Shown here piece after piece: positions 1 through 8,503 of a DNA stretch of 64,000 nucleotides; position 1 is the stretch's first letter; the number at the start of each line of letters is the position of its first letter. This stretch comes from Candidatus Woesearchaeota archaeon (GTDB lineage Archaea > Nanobdellota > Nanobdellia > Woesearchaeales > GCA-2687795): assembly GCA_002687795.1 (NCBI GenBank), contig NZBG01000024.1, positions 6,905 through 70,904 of the forward strand, written 5' to 3'. A model generated the notes under the pieces. The model made no database searches. It saw only the letters and a program-made list of their open reading frames with translations, and was not told where the DNA came from. A program made the position numbers and the translations under genes.

Positions 1-358
1 CAAGATCTCTTATAAGCTGCGCTATCAGCCTGTATTCTGTATCAGCTACTCTTTTTAGTTTACAGTTAAGGTATAATATCTTTAGGGAGGTATTTAGCTT
101 TTTTGATGTTTCAAGCAGCTGACTTGTGATATATTTAACAACCAGTGTTTTGCCTGAGCCTACCTTGCCATATATAAACACATTGGAAGGTTTCTGTTTT
201 TTAAGGCTTGGCGCGAGAATCTCAGCTGTCTGGTCCATCTGCTCATCCCTATGAGTAATATCTTCAGGAATATAATTCATCTGAAGCACCTTTTTGTCCT
301 TAAATATGCTATCTCTTGCAAGAAAATTCTCAAAAAATTTTGATATTCTTTTTGCCAT
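1..358 (-). CDS. cdc6: Orc1/Cdc6 replication initiator, N-terminal part (runs off the window)
   Basis: This is the origin-binding AAA+ ATPase that marks and opens archaeal replication origins. Translating the minus strand from the ATG at 358 gives 119 residues. A basic N-terminus is followed by a Walker A motif GKVGSGKT at about residues 64-71, in the position usual for Orc1/Cdc6. The C-terminal AAA+ part and the winged helix lie outside the window. A TATA-like run (about 383-391, read on the minus strand) is placed for a leaderless transcript. The gene borders an AT-rich gap with ORB-like boxes, the classic arrangement of an archaeal cdc6-linked origin. The family call is firm; the rest of the gene cannot be seen. 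Confidence 0.9.
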   Translation of the reverse strand, partial: MAKRISKFFENFLARDSIFKDKKVLQMNYIPEDITHRDEQMDQTAEILAPSLKKQKPSNVFIYGKVGSGKTLVVKYITSQLLETSKKLNTSLKILYLNCKLKRVADTEYRLIAQLIRDL

Positions 359-412
359 ATGAAAAAAAATGTTGAAAAATATATATAAGTCTTATTGTAT
401 TTCAATATACAT

Positions 413-433
413 ACCCCTTCATTTCTTTTGGAG
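413..433 (-). repeat. ORB-like origin box 1
   Basis: Read on the minus strand, it begins CTCCAAAAGAAATG and ends AAGGGGT. It agrees with the box at 646-666 at about 16 of 21 positions and has the opposite orientation. Confidence 0.65.
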
Positions 434-645
434 AATATAATCGGACGTTGTGTTTTTCTTTTATTTCTTTTCTATATAGAAAATAAATATATATTATATT
501 ATATATAATAATTTAATAATAATAAAATAAATAATAAATAAAAAGAATTCCCTCGTAGAACGTCATGAAAGGGGCAGTGCCTTTGAACAAAAGAAGGAAA
601 AATATCAAATAAAAACATACTTTTTCCAGCAAAAACCCAGCAAAT

Positions 646-666
646 TTCCATAGGAAGTCAAGGGGT
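646..666 (+). repeat. ORB-like origin box 2
   Basis: The box begins TTCCATAGGAA and ends AAGGGGT. The TTCCA-x-AGGAA half and the G-string are the conserved parts of archaeal ORB/mini-ORB elements. It faces box 1 across the AT-rich core. Confidence 0.65.
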
Positions 667-732
667 GTCTATAACCTAAAAATACGTGCCCAAATCCCTT
701 TCCCATCGGATAGTGGTAACAAAACCAAAAAG

Positions 733-740
733 TTTATAAA
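733..740 (+). promoter_or_regulatory. TATA box for the TrmB-type regulator gene
   Basis: TTTATAAA ends 27 bases before the ATG at 768, the spacing expected for a leaderless archaeal transcript. Confidence 0.6.
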
Positions 741-767
741 CAGTAAAGCGTTTTTCTAAGTAATAGA

Positions 768-1553
768 ATGATAATCGATAAGGCGTTTTTAAGCAGGTTA
801 AAGGACTTTGGCCTTAACAGCTATGAGTGCAAATTATGGACAGCACTCTTGTCTAGAGGAATTTCTACTGCAGGCGAGTTGTCTGAGATAGCAAATGTGC
901 CAAGGTCAAGAAGTTATGATGTTCTTGAAAGCCTGGAAAAGAAGGGATTTATAATTATGAAGTTAGGCAAACCAATAAAATATATTGCTGTGAAGCCGGA
1001 AGAGGTAATAGAAAGGGTAAAGAAGAATGTTGAGAAACAGGCAAGTGAAAACATAAGCCTGATTGATAACATAAGGTCCACAAACTTGGTTAAAGAATTA
1101 ACAACTTTATACAGCCAGGGAATAGAGAAAGTTGATCCAATGGATTTCTCAGGCTCCTTTAAGAGCAGGGACAGTATTTATAGCCATATGGAAACAATGA
1201 TTAAGAATGCAAACAAATCAATTATAATTAATACATCAGAGGCAGGTTTAAAGAGAAAATTAAGGGCATTTTCAAGGCTGCTTGAGAAAGCAAACAAGAA
1301 AGGTATTGGGATAAGAGTAGGGGTTAAGTCTAATGATATTAAAATTAATGTTCCAAAACATATAGAATTAAGAAAAAGCAATATCAATGCAAGATTTTGC
1401 ATAGTTGACGGCAAAGAATTCATTTTTATGTTATCAGATGATAAAGAGATAAACCCTGGAAATGATGTGGGTGTTTGGGTTAATACAAGCTTCTTTGCAT
1501 CAGCTGTCCAAGATTTCTTTGAGAATGAATGGAAGAAGATGGGAAAGATTTAG
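768..1553 (+). CDS. TrmB-family transcriptional regulator
   Basis: A 261-residue protein. The N-terminal ~90 residues form a TrmB winged helix: the segment around LNSYECKLWTALL is followed by a recognition-helix region NVPRSRSYDVLESLEKKG. A short coiled linker leads to a C-terminal domain of about residues 130-255. TrmB proteins usually carry a PLD-like or sugar-binding domain here. The positions around KSIIINTSEAG and NARFCIVDG resemble the PLD-like type, but no full HKD motif is seen. The ligand is unknown. The gene is single, has its own TATA box and converges on the VWA gene. The family is secure from the HTH; the regulon cannot be inferred. Confidence 0.8.
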   Translation: MIIDKAFLSRLKDFGLNSYECKLWTALLSRGISTAGELSEIANVPRSRSYDVLESLEKKGFIIMKLGKPIKYIAVKPEEVIERVKKNVEKQASENISLIDNIRSTNLVKELTTLYSQGIEKVDPMDFSGSFKSRDSIYSHMETMIKNANKSIIINTSEAGLKRKLRAFSRLLEKANKKGIGIRVGVKSNDIKINVPKHIELRKSNINARFCIVDGKEFIFMLSDDKEINPGNDVGVWVNTSFFASAVQDFFENEWKKMGKI

Positions 1554-1566
1554 TCTTCTTTATTTT

Positions 1567-2733
1567 TTAAACATTATAATAATCATCTAAAACAATAACC
1601 TCCAGTTCTTCTAACTTTTTTGCAATATATAATCTGCCATTTCCAAGCTCAACAATCTTCCCGGCGAGCTCTTTTCCTTTGTCATTAAGGTTTATTCCCA
1701 CTAAAGAAATAGTTATCTGATTATTTCTTGCTTTCTCAACAGCTTCAAGGGTTTCTTTTTCAGGTTCTTTCCCAATGGTTGGCAGGGCATCGGTTATAAG
1801 CATTAAATGTTTTGCAGCTGCTTTATCCCTAAACATAACTACAGAACTTTCAATTGTAGCTTTAATGTCTGTTTCATTCAATGCCCTGATCTTAGCAACC
1901 TCAAATAATAGCTTCAGAAAATCGTTTGTGGGGTTTACAACAGATTTGATGGTAGAGCTGAAAACAACCAATCCAACCTTATCCTTATTTTCAATTGCCT
2001 TAAACGCTAATGCAATGCCAGCCTTTTTACACATCTCTATCTTTTTGCCTTTCATAGAGCCTGAAGCATCAAGAGCATAAACAATGTCAGTTTTTCCCTT
2101 TGTCTTTCTCTTATAGCCTTTGATATCATCCGCTGTTAATATCTTATGGTTTCTTCTTATGGCAAGCTTAAGGCTTTTTCTGATAGCAATATCCCTATAC
2201 CTAATACCTTTCTTATAGCCTTCTATGTTATCCTTGTCTCCATAAACGAAATCTTTCTCATGTTTCTTATCACCTGAACCGGATGGCTTGAATTTATTAA
2301 GCTCTTCAAACAATAATATCACAGAAGCAAGCTCAAGGCCTTTTTGGGTTATATTAGAGTCTTTAATCAGCCCCTCTTCGTTTAATTTATCAATATTATC
2401 TTTAACATTGTTCTTTATCTCCCTTTGGAATTCAGGCAGCACAATATTCTTTGATACATAATCAGGGTTGTAGTTTGAAAGAAACCTTATCATGGAATCT
2501 CCATAAATCTGTTTTGCTAAAGAGAAATTTTTTATAAGACTTTCCGCAATATCCCCAGGTATAAAGCTAATGCCCTGATTGATTGCCTGGTTCAGTAATG
2601 ATCCCTTGCCTATTGTTTCTTTATTTCCCTTGAGAATTTCATCAGTTATATTCTTATCCAGCTTGTCAAGAATACCTTTCAGATAGCCCTTTTCTTCTTT
2701 TAATTCTTTTTGCTTTATGCTACGGGCAACCAC
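1567..2733 (-). CDS. VWA-domain protein, partner of the adjacent AAA+ ATPase
   Basis: A 388-residue protein. A mostly helical N-terminal half is followed, from about residue 215, by a von Willebrand A domain with the MIDAS motif DASGSMKG and a later acidic D position near LITDALPTIG. It starts with GTG at 2733 and overlaps the end of the upstream AAA+ gene by 14 bases, so the two are translationally coupled. MoxR/ChlI-type ATPase plus VWA pairs act as chaperone or metal-insertion machines in other organisms, with the VWA protein recruiting the client. No client gene is next to this pair, so its substrate is unknown. Confidence 0.85.
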   Translation of the reverse strand: MVARSIKQKELKEEKGYLKGILDKLDKNITDEILKGNKETIGKGSLLNQAINQGISFIPGDIAESLIKNFSLAKQIYGDSMIRFLSNYNPDYVSKNIVLPEFQREIKNNVKDNIDKLNEEGLIKDSNITQKGLELASVILLFEELNKFKPSGSGDKKHEKDFVYGDKDNIEGYKKGIRYRDIAIRKSLKLAIRRNHKILTADDIKGYKRKTKGKTDIVYALDASGSMKGKKIEMCKKAGIALAFKAIENKDKVGLVVFSSTIKSVVNPTNDFLKLLFEVAKIRALNETDIKATIESSVVMFRDKAAAKHLMLITDALPTIGKEPEKETLEAVEKARNNQITISLVGINLNDKGKELAGKIVELGNGRLYIAKKLEELEVIVLDDYYNV

Positions 2734-3736
2734 CCGATTTTTTATTATCTTTCAGGAATTGTTTGAACTCTTCCTTAAGGAAATCCTTTGGGGTTTGCAG
2801 GAATTTAGTTGAGGGCTTTAATCTTATTCTATGCTCAAGAACAGATCTGATTGCTTCTTTTATATCTTCTAAGCTAACAGAGGCCTTGTTTTTTAATAAT
2901 GCGTTTGCCTGCGCCCTTTCATATAATTGGATAGACGCCCTGACAGACGGTTTTTTCTCAATATTTTCATTTTCCCTTAATGATCTCACAAACAGAATCA
3001 TTGATTCTAACAGATTTTCAGGGAAATCGGTTAGGCTTTTACCTTTCAGCTTTAAAATTTCTTTTTCAGTCTCTTTGTTTTCCGGATAATTCATATAAAC
3101 TATATCAAACCTGTCAAGGAACACATCGCTTAGCTTTTCAGTGCTACTATCCTCAGGGTTCATTGTGGCTATAAGGATAAAGTTAGAAGGGATGTCGACA
3201 TCATAGCTGCCAATGGTAATCTTTCCTTCTTCTAATACCTGTAGTAAAGCGTTTTGCAGCTTTTCAGGGCATCTATTGATCTCATCAAAGAATAAAATGC
3301 CACGATTAGCCTTGAAAACCTTGCCTGGTGTGAACGACTTAGCATCCAATGGCCCGAATTTCAAAGCTTTGATAGGGTCTATATCGCCTATTAAGTCTTC
3401 AACAGTTAAATCAGGAGAGCCCTGGATCCTCACAAACCTCTGGACTCCCTTTATCTTGCCTTTGTTTAACGGCTTCCTTGTTTTGCATTCAGGGCAGATA
3501 ATATCTTCTGGATCACAGTTAAATGAGCAGTCTTTGATTACTTCGATTTCTGGCAAGACCTTTGCTATATTCTTTGCTAATGTTGTCTTGCCAATGCCAG
3601 GAGCTCCTGCTAAGATGATATGATGGCTGCTGAGCAAGGCAGACTTAATGCCTTGTTTTACCTTGTCCTGTCCTAATATATCTGTAAAAGACTCCTTCTG
3701 GTTTTGGAACAGGCTCTTTAATTGGTTGGATAACAT
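2720..3736 (-). CDS. AAA+ ATPase of the MoxR / Mg-chelatase ChlI group
   Basis: A 338-residue protein with Walker A GAPGIGKTT (about residues 44-52), Walker B ILFFDEIN (about 150) and a sensor-1 region IATMNPED, in ChlI-like order. After the first strand there is a short insert with four cysteines (CSFNC and CPEC, about residues 72-85) that looks like a zinc-binding finger. That insert is not a usual feature of the core family. The protein should form a ring and act with the VWA protein encoded immediately downstream. No chelatase H subunit or tetrapyrrole gene is in the window, so a chelatase role is unlikely. A minus-strand TATA-like run lies about 25-35 bases upstream. Confidence 0.85.
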   Translation of the reverse strand: MLSNQLKSLFQNQKESFTDILGQDKVKQGIKSALLSSHHIILAGAPGIGKTTLAKNIAKVLPEIEVIKDCSFNCDPEDIICPECKTRKPLNKGKIKGVQRFVRIQGSPDLTVEDLIGDIDPIKALKFGPLDAKSFTPGKVFKANRGILFFDEINRCPEKLQNALLQVLEEGKITIGSYDVDIPSNFILIATMNPEDSSTEKLSDVFLDRFDIVYMNYPENKETEKEILKLKGKSLTDFPENLLESMILFVRSLRENENIEKKPSVRASIQLYERAQANALLKNKASVSLEDIKEAIRSVLEHRIRLKPSTKFLQTPKDFLKEEFKQFLKDNKKSGGCP

Positions 3737-3877
3737 TCTAAGCCTTAAAAATGAAGGGCGGCTTATAAATTTAATTAAAAAAGCTTTAAAAGGACAGAAG
3801 AAGGGGTTTATACAGTTTTAAGTCTAAAATTTCAATAGATTTATAAATAGTTTTGTATTTTGGAGGTTTATATACTA

Positions 3878-5595
3878 ATGATTATTATATACCTAATTAT
3901 GAAAAATCTATCAAAAGAGCTAAAATTTGGATTTTTAGACAAGATAAAGCTATATTCCACAATAGCTGGTTATGGCTTAAAAAGCCTTTTTGGCGGTTAT
4001 AGGCCAAAAAAGAGTCATTTGGCGCTATTGGGTATTCTAGCAGCTGGAGCCGCATTTAGCCAAGAAGATGACTATCAGACAAGGATTCAGCAGGAATTAG
4101 GTTATAGATATATGCTTTTTTTAATGATTCTGGTGATAAAGCAACATTAAACGTAGGAAATCAAGAAGGAGAGCTTGAATTTATAGATGCAGACAAATAC
4201 CTTGATAATAATTGGGAACCAGTTACAGCAGAAAAGGATGGAGATCCAGATATGGTTAAAATTAATGGTAGAGCTGCTGTTGAAGGTGAAAAATTAGCTC
4301 AAACCTCATATCCTCAAAAGTATGATGATGCTCTATCTAGAATCTGTGAAATAGCTTTAAGAGAAGGAAGAAGCTCCATTAAAAGGATTGTAAAAGAAAT
4401 AATTGAAGAAAGAATAAGAGGAGATAATGGTTATGGTTCGGAAAGCGAAGGTGAAATTACTGTTTATCCATTAAAAGTAACAAGCTTTACTGATTTTAGG
4501 AAAAAGTTTGTTGAAGATTTTCTTGAAATTGAAAGATATCCTATTGAAGATCTTGATTTAGTAAGAATGTCTCTTATGACAGATAAATATGGGGAATCAA
4601 GGAAATTTTTTAGAGGATCTGAAAGAGTAATATCAATTAAAGATAAAGAAAGGAACTTATCATTTGAAATCATATATGACTTAGGTGGAACTGAAACAAA
4701 TCCTTTTGCAACAGTATGGAACATTCACTCAGTAAGTTTTGGGTTAGGAGAGCGTTTATTAAGCATTTATTCTGAAGATCCCAAAGGGAAACTTGAAAAG
4801 ACTGCAAAGGGGTTGCTTGAAAGTGTGCTATACTCTCTTAATCAATATGCACTTGAATCTCAGCAAGGTGGCATAGATGAAATATCTGGATTAATGAAAG
4901 ATTATATGGAAAAGTTAAACAGTACTGTATTTAGTTTAGCTGATATGATAGAAACTACATCATATAATCTTTATGGTTGGTCAGTAATGCGTATAGATGA
5001 AGATTATGTTGTTGGTGATGAAGAATTTGTTGTAAACAATGAAGATGAAGAATATGTTGTTGGTAGTTTCAAAGGAAGTGAAGAATTAAAGATCACACTA
5101 GGAGATTATACAATACATATTGTAGAAGATAATTACGAGAGTTCTGATGGTAATACAATAGGTCATGGAGGACCTCTTAATGTAAGATTAACAGAGGTTA
5201 ATGTAAGATTAACAGAGGTTAATGTAAGAAAAACTAATGGTGGAAGAGAAGAATACCATCTATTTTTCGTTGGTAGCCAAAATATTGATGAATATCTGCC
5301 AGTTGCATATGAGTTTTTTACTCAGGCAAGAGATGAATTGTATGAGGCTATAAGACGTTGTAAAGCACTTGGTGAAGGTGATGTATCTAAGAAAAGATCA
5401 TATGGTGAAACAGAAACTGTTATAGAATCAGATGATTATACTTTAACAGCAGAAAATGAAGTTTATCCTGTAAAGCCTTTGAGGAGAACATCTATAGATG
5501 TTAAAAAGACAAGCGAAGATTGGATAACTATAAGAATAAGTGCTCAATATACAGAAGATCATCCAGTAAGGCATTTAGAAAGAGCGTTTAGATAA
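3878..5595 (+). CDS. Orphan membrane-anchored or secreted acidic protein, frameshifted at a T run
   Basis: I do not recognise this family. The first part starts best at the ATG at 3878, because GGAGGT lies about 10 bases upstream (3862-3867) behind a TATA box near 3840. It carries a hydrophobic segment (HLALLGILAAGAAFS) that could be a signal or anchor. It runs out of frame at seven T residues (4116-4122). The reading frame that follows is open from before the run to 5595. One extra T would give a single protein of about 570 residues. The distal part is acidic, with a near-duplicate around EDYVVGDEE/EDEEYVVG and a 7-residue tandem repeat (VNVRLTE). No catalytic motif is seen. The gene looks more A/T-rich than its neighbours. 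Confidence 0.6.
5179..5220 (+). repeat. 21-base perfect tandem duplication inside the orphan gene
   Basis: The unit AATGTAAGATTAACAGAGGT plus a final T occurs twice in a row and then begins a third, diverged copy. It keeps the frame and encodes VNVRLTE twice. Confidence 0.85.
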
Positions 5596-5619
5596 ATAAT
5601 ACTTTCTTTTTCTGGTTAT

Positions 5620-6366
5620 TTACTTACTATTTCTTATCTTCATCTTCAACCCAGGATATTCTTTTAAACAGAATTCCTTTAAGTTTTCAAGGAACTTCTG
5701 AGATGCTGGCTGTATATTCTCCATGTTTTTGTCAACCAGTTCTTTTTCATTCTCAAACTGCTGAAGAACCCAGATACAATTCAACCCATCTATTAACCCA
5801 GCCATCTCAAGCAAATCTTCTTTCTTATATACTAAAGAAGGTACAATCACAGTTTTGATTTCTATTTCAACATGATATTTCTTCAACACATTAATGGTTT
5901 CTTTTATACCATTCATTATTTCTTCTGTTTTAGTGAAGAACGTCTTTGAATTTGTAATCCTGGAGAATAGGTCATTGCTAAAAGGAGACTTAAAGTCAAG
6001 AGAAATGAAATCCAATAATTCCAGAGAAAGAAGCTCTCTTATCACATTAGGCTTTGAGCCGTTTGTGTCAAGGCCTGTCTTAATTCCCTTGCTTTTGAAA
6101 TGTTTCGCCAGAGTTATTAAAGCCATCCTCTGCAGGCATGGCTCTCCCCCAGAGAATATCACAGATTCTATCATGTCTTCATGCTTTTTTATTTCATTGG
6201 TTATTATTTTCAGGTCTGTCAAGAATTTCTGTTTGGATTCAAGCATCTCAGGATTATAGCAATATTTACATCTAAAGTCACAACCTCCAAAAAAGATAAT
6301 TGAGCTTAGTTTGCCATACCATTTCGATGTGGATAAGGGCACTATCCCACTTATGAATGCTTGCAT
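5620..6366 (-). CDS. Radical SAM activating protein, anaerobic ribonucleotide reductase activase type
   Basis: A 248-residue protein. The N-terminus (FISGIVPLSTSKWYGK) and the cluster motif FFGGCDFRCKYCYNPEM match activases of glycyl-radical enzymes, especially the NrdG-like and PFL-activase-like subgroup. The three cysteines of CxxxCxxC bind a 4Fe-4S cluster that cleaves S-adenosylmethionine. A GGEP motif follows (FSGGEPCLQ). Its partner, probably an anaerobic ribonucleoside-triphosphate reductase, is not in the window. It could instead activate another glycyl-radical enzyme. It indicates anaerobic nucleotide metabolism. The gene is not obviously in an operon. Confidence 0.8.
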   Translation of the reverse strand: MQAFISGIVPLSTSKWYGKLSSIIFFGGCDFRCKYCYNPEMLESKQKFLTDLKIITNEIKKHEDMIESVIFSGGEPCLQRMALITLAKHFKSKGIKTGLDTNGSKPNVIRELLSLELLDFISLDFKSPFSNDLFSRITNSKTFFTKTEEIMNGIKETINVLKKYHVEIEIKTVIVPSLVYKKEDLLEMAGLIDGLNCIWVLQQFENEKELVDKNMENIQPASQKFLENLKEFCLKEYPGLKMKIRNSK

Positions 6367-6375
6367 TTATATCAT

Positions 6376-6708
6376 TTAGATTGTTTTATTTCCAAGTTTT
6401 CTTGGGTCCTGCCAATTATTATCTACTACTATACTATTATTCAGGAGATCAGGCAGTATATGCTCTATTTCACCGCATTTTACAAATATTCTATCGCTAC
6501 AAATCGTGAAATCCTTTTTACTATTGCAGACAGCTTTTGTGTATGTTGAGAAAACTTGCTCTGAAGCATTATTATCTATACTATCAGGTGTATAATTTTC
6601 TAGCACTTCTTTTACTACAAAACCTGTGGGTAAGTTTATGTCTTTTGTTAAGACAAAACCTAAAGCAATTGTCTCAATTATTATAATAAACAGCAGAAGT
6701 TTGTTCAT
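6376..6708 (-). CDS. Small single-pass membrane or secreted protein, unknown
   Basis: A 110-residue protein with an N-terminal hydrophobic helix (about residues 4-20, LLLFIIIIETIALGFVL) that serves as signal or anchor. The polar extracytoplasmic part has three cysteines (around AVCNSKKDFTIC and VKCGE) that could form disulfides. No family is recognised. The ATG at 6708 lies about 26 bases from a minus-strand TATA-like run near 6735-6742, which supports this start. The gene lies only 9 bases downstream of the start of the radical SAM gene and is in the same orientation, so co-transcription is possible. Confidence 0.6.
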   Translation of the reverse strand: MNKLLLFIIIIETIALGFVLTKDINLPTGFVVKEVLENYTPDSIDNNASEQVFSTYTKAVCNSKKDFTICSDRIFVKCGEIEHILPDLLNNSIVVDNNWQDPRKLGNKTI

Positions 6709-6877
6709 ATATAAAATAAATGAAGAGAATTATAAAAATGTTTTTCTTATACCAACCTGTTTTGCATTAAAATATATTATATGATAAAAATATATTAGTA
6801 TACAAAAAGGTAACATTTATATATTAGCTTATAATTTAATTTTATACTATTATATTTAAAATCAAGAGGTGAAGATA

Positions 6878-7174
6878 ATGGATCTTATTGTTGAGAACGC
6901 ATTAAAAAATAATTCTAATAATTTCAATTCAGACAACATGGAGATTGGCAAGGCTAATATTAAGGTTATTGGTGTTGGCGGCGCAGGCAATAACATGGTT
7001 AATTGGCTCTATAAAAAGGGAATACGGGGAGCTGAGATTATTGCATGCAATACTGATAAACAACATCTTGACGCTACTGAAGCTGTAAATGCTTTTGTCA
7101 GGCCTAGACTCTATAAAGTTGCCAGATACATCCAGGGTGATAATGAACAACAGGAACAGGTTATGGTTGGTTAA
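6878..7174 (+). pseudogene. Truncated FtsZ-like ORF (N-terminal GTP-binding strand only)
   Basis: The ATG at 6878 is chosen because GAGGTGA sits 6 bases upstream; a GTG at 6869 would lie inside that ribosome binding site. The 98-residue product has a short N-terminal tail, then a segment typical of the FtsZ N-terminus: IKVIGVGGAGNNMVNWL followed by IIACNTDKQHL. Real FtsZ continues for about 250 more residues, including the GGGTG tubulin signature. Here the similarity stops near residue 68 and an unrelated 30-residue tail ends at TAA, overlapping the convergent cytidylate kinase gene. No reading frame downstream can restore the rest. A TATA-like run near 6815 and the RBS remain intact, so it may be expressed. 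It is either a deletion remnant or a mini-FtsZ. Confidence 0.6.
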
Positions 7175-7697
7175 TCCTTTTAATAACCTCTTCACTAACC
7201 TTCTCAGCAGGCATACCGGTTGTGCCAACAATAATATCATACTGCTTTTTATCATAACAGTCCAGGCTGTAATATTTTTTGTACCTTAACCTCTCGCTTT
7301 TTATCCTCCTCTTTACATTTTCCATTGTTTTATTCAAGGTTAAGTTTTCTTTTTCTTCTTTTCTCCTGCAGTTGAAGATTCTTTCAGCAGCTGTTTTTAA
7401 ATCAACCTCTAAAAACACTTTGACAGAATTTGGGATGAAATGAAACCCAAGCCTTGAGTCAATAACAAAATTATCTTCACTCTTGCCCAACTCAATCTGC
7501 CTTTTATCAAGCTCTTCATCAACCCATCTCTCTTTTTCAGCAATTTTGCCAAGCTCCAGCAAAGAAATCCCTTTTTTCTCAGCAATCTCTCTCATAAAAT
7601 CTCCAATTGAATAATGTTTCAGCTTAAGCTTTTTTGCTATGAGTTTAGCAACACTGCTCTTACCTGAGCCGGGTTTTCCGGAGATTGTGATGATCAT
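7161..7697 (-). CDS. cmk: Cytidylate kinase, archaeal type
   Basis: The enzyme phosphorylates CMP/dCMP with ATP. The start at 7697 gives 178 residues beginning MIITISGKPGSGKSS, with the Walker A motif placed at the very N-terminus as in archaeal CMP kinases. Further features are GDFMREIAEKKG, the DSRLGFHF region and a basic lid region with ERIFNCRRKEE. A longer start at 7730 would add residues before the P-loop strand. A TATA-like run (about 7733-7742, minus strand) points to the 7697 start. Its 3' end overlaps the FtsZ-like ORF by 14 bases. Confidence 0.85.
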   Translation of the reverse strand: MIITISGKPGSGKSSVAKLIAKKLKLKHYSIGDFMREIAEKKGISLLELGKIAEKERWVDEELDKRQIELGKSEDNFVIDSRLGFHFIPNSVKVFLEVDLKTAAERIFNCRRKEEKENLTLNKTMENVKRRIKSERLRYKKYYSLDCYDKKQYDIIVGTTGMPAEKVSEEVIKRINQP

Positions 7698-7759
7698 AAG
7701 CTTAGCTTTGCTATCCAAATATAAAAACATTTTTATTATAAACTAACATTTTCCTTATT

Positions 7760-8503
7760 ATGACACTATATATCATAGGATTAGGTTTAAACAATGAAAA
7801 AGACATAACCCTAAAAGGCTTGGAAGCAGTAAAGGGTTCAGATTATGTTTACTTAGAGAACTATACTTCTGCTTTAAACTGCTCTGTTAAAGATTTAGAA
7901 AAGCTTTATGGAAAAAAGATAATCTTAGCAGACAGAGACCTTATAGAGAATAAGGCAGAGCAGACAATCCTTAAGGATGCAAAGAGTAAGAATGTTTCTT
8001 TGCTTGTGATTGGAGAGCCTTTAAGCGCAACCACGCATATTGATATTATGTTAAGGGCAAAGGAACTGAAAATTAAGGTAAATATAATCAACAATGCCTC
8101 TATTCTTACAGCAGCCGGTATAACTGGGCTGCAATTATACAAATTTGGGCAAATCACTTCCATACCTTTTGATAACAAAGATATTAAAACACCAGTAGAA
8201 GTTCTAAAAAAGAATCAAAAAGCTGGACTGCATACATTGTTTCTATTAGACCTCAACCCTGAAAAGAAAGAATTCCTTTCAATAAACAAGGCTTTGGAAT
8301 ATCTTGTTAGGAATAAAGTAAGCAAAGAAACCTTGTGCATAGGCTGCGCAGCCCTTGGCTCTGAATCACCGGAAATAAAGGCTGGGAAAATAAAAGAAGT
8401 TCTAAAAGCAAAGTTTAAGAAATATCCTCAATGCCTGATTATCCCAGGAAAGCTGCATTTCATGGAAGAGGATGCCATGGAAATATATTCTATTTCTACT
8501 TAA
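7760..8503 (+). CDS. dphB: Diphthine synthase
   Basis: A SAM-dependent methyltransferase of the tetrapyrrole-methylase fold. It trimethylates the histidine-derived intermediate on elongation factor 2 during diphthamide synthesis. The 247-residue length fits the family. Diagnostic pieces are MTLYIIGLGL at the N-terminus, VYLENYTS, VIGEPLSATTH, SILTAAGITGLQLYKFG and the C-terminal PGKLHFMEEDAME. No other diphthamide gene is in the window. It is monocistronic and overlaps the tail of the convergent small membrane protein by 8 bases. Confidence 0.93.
   Translation: MTLYIIGLGLNNEKDITLKGLEAVKGSDYVYLENYTSALNCSVKDLEKLYGKKIILADRDLIENKAEQTILKDAKSKNVSLLVIGEPLSATTHIDIMLRAKELKIKVNIINNASILTAAGITGLQLYKFGQITSIPFDNKDIKTPVEVLKKNQKAGLHTLFLLDLNPEKKEFLSINKALEYLVRNKVSKETLCIGCAALGSESPEIKAGKIKEVLKAKFKKYPQCLIIPGKLHFMEEDAMEIYSIST

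Larger units (their letters stand above)
361..720. other. Probable replication origin (oriC) next to cdc6
   Basis: This is the only gap above 300 bases without a gene. Its core, about 470-545, is almost pure A/T and suits a duplex-unwinding element. Two 21-base boxes resembling archaeal origin recognition boxes flank the core in opposite orientations, at 413-433 and 646-666. Each ends in the AGGGGT-type G-string. A weaker G-string (GAAAGGGGC, about 567-575) lies between them. The cdc6 gene starts at one edge. The box matches were made by eye against the remembered ORB consensus, so the origin call is inference from strong context. Confidence 0.75.

Noticed and set aside
555..575. Third ORB-like box inside the AT-rich gap
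   Set aside because: Only the GAAAGGGG part fits; about 10 of 21 positions match box 1, too few to call.
5179..5235. Short tandem repeats, possible CRISPR-like array
   Set aside because: The copies are contiguous with no spacers and keep the reading frame, so they are an in-frame coding duplication. No CRISPR array was seen anywhere in the window.
6878..7174. The FtsZ-like ORF being a frameshifted full-length ftsZ
   Set aside because: No frame downstream carries the remaining FtsZ motifs, and the neighbouring cytidylate kinase gene occupies the space.
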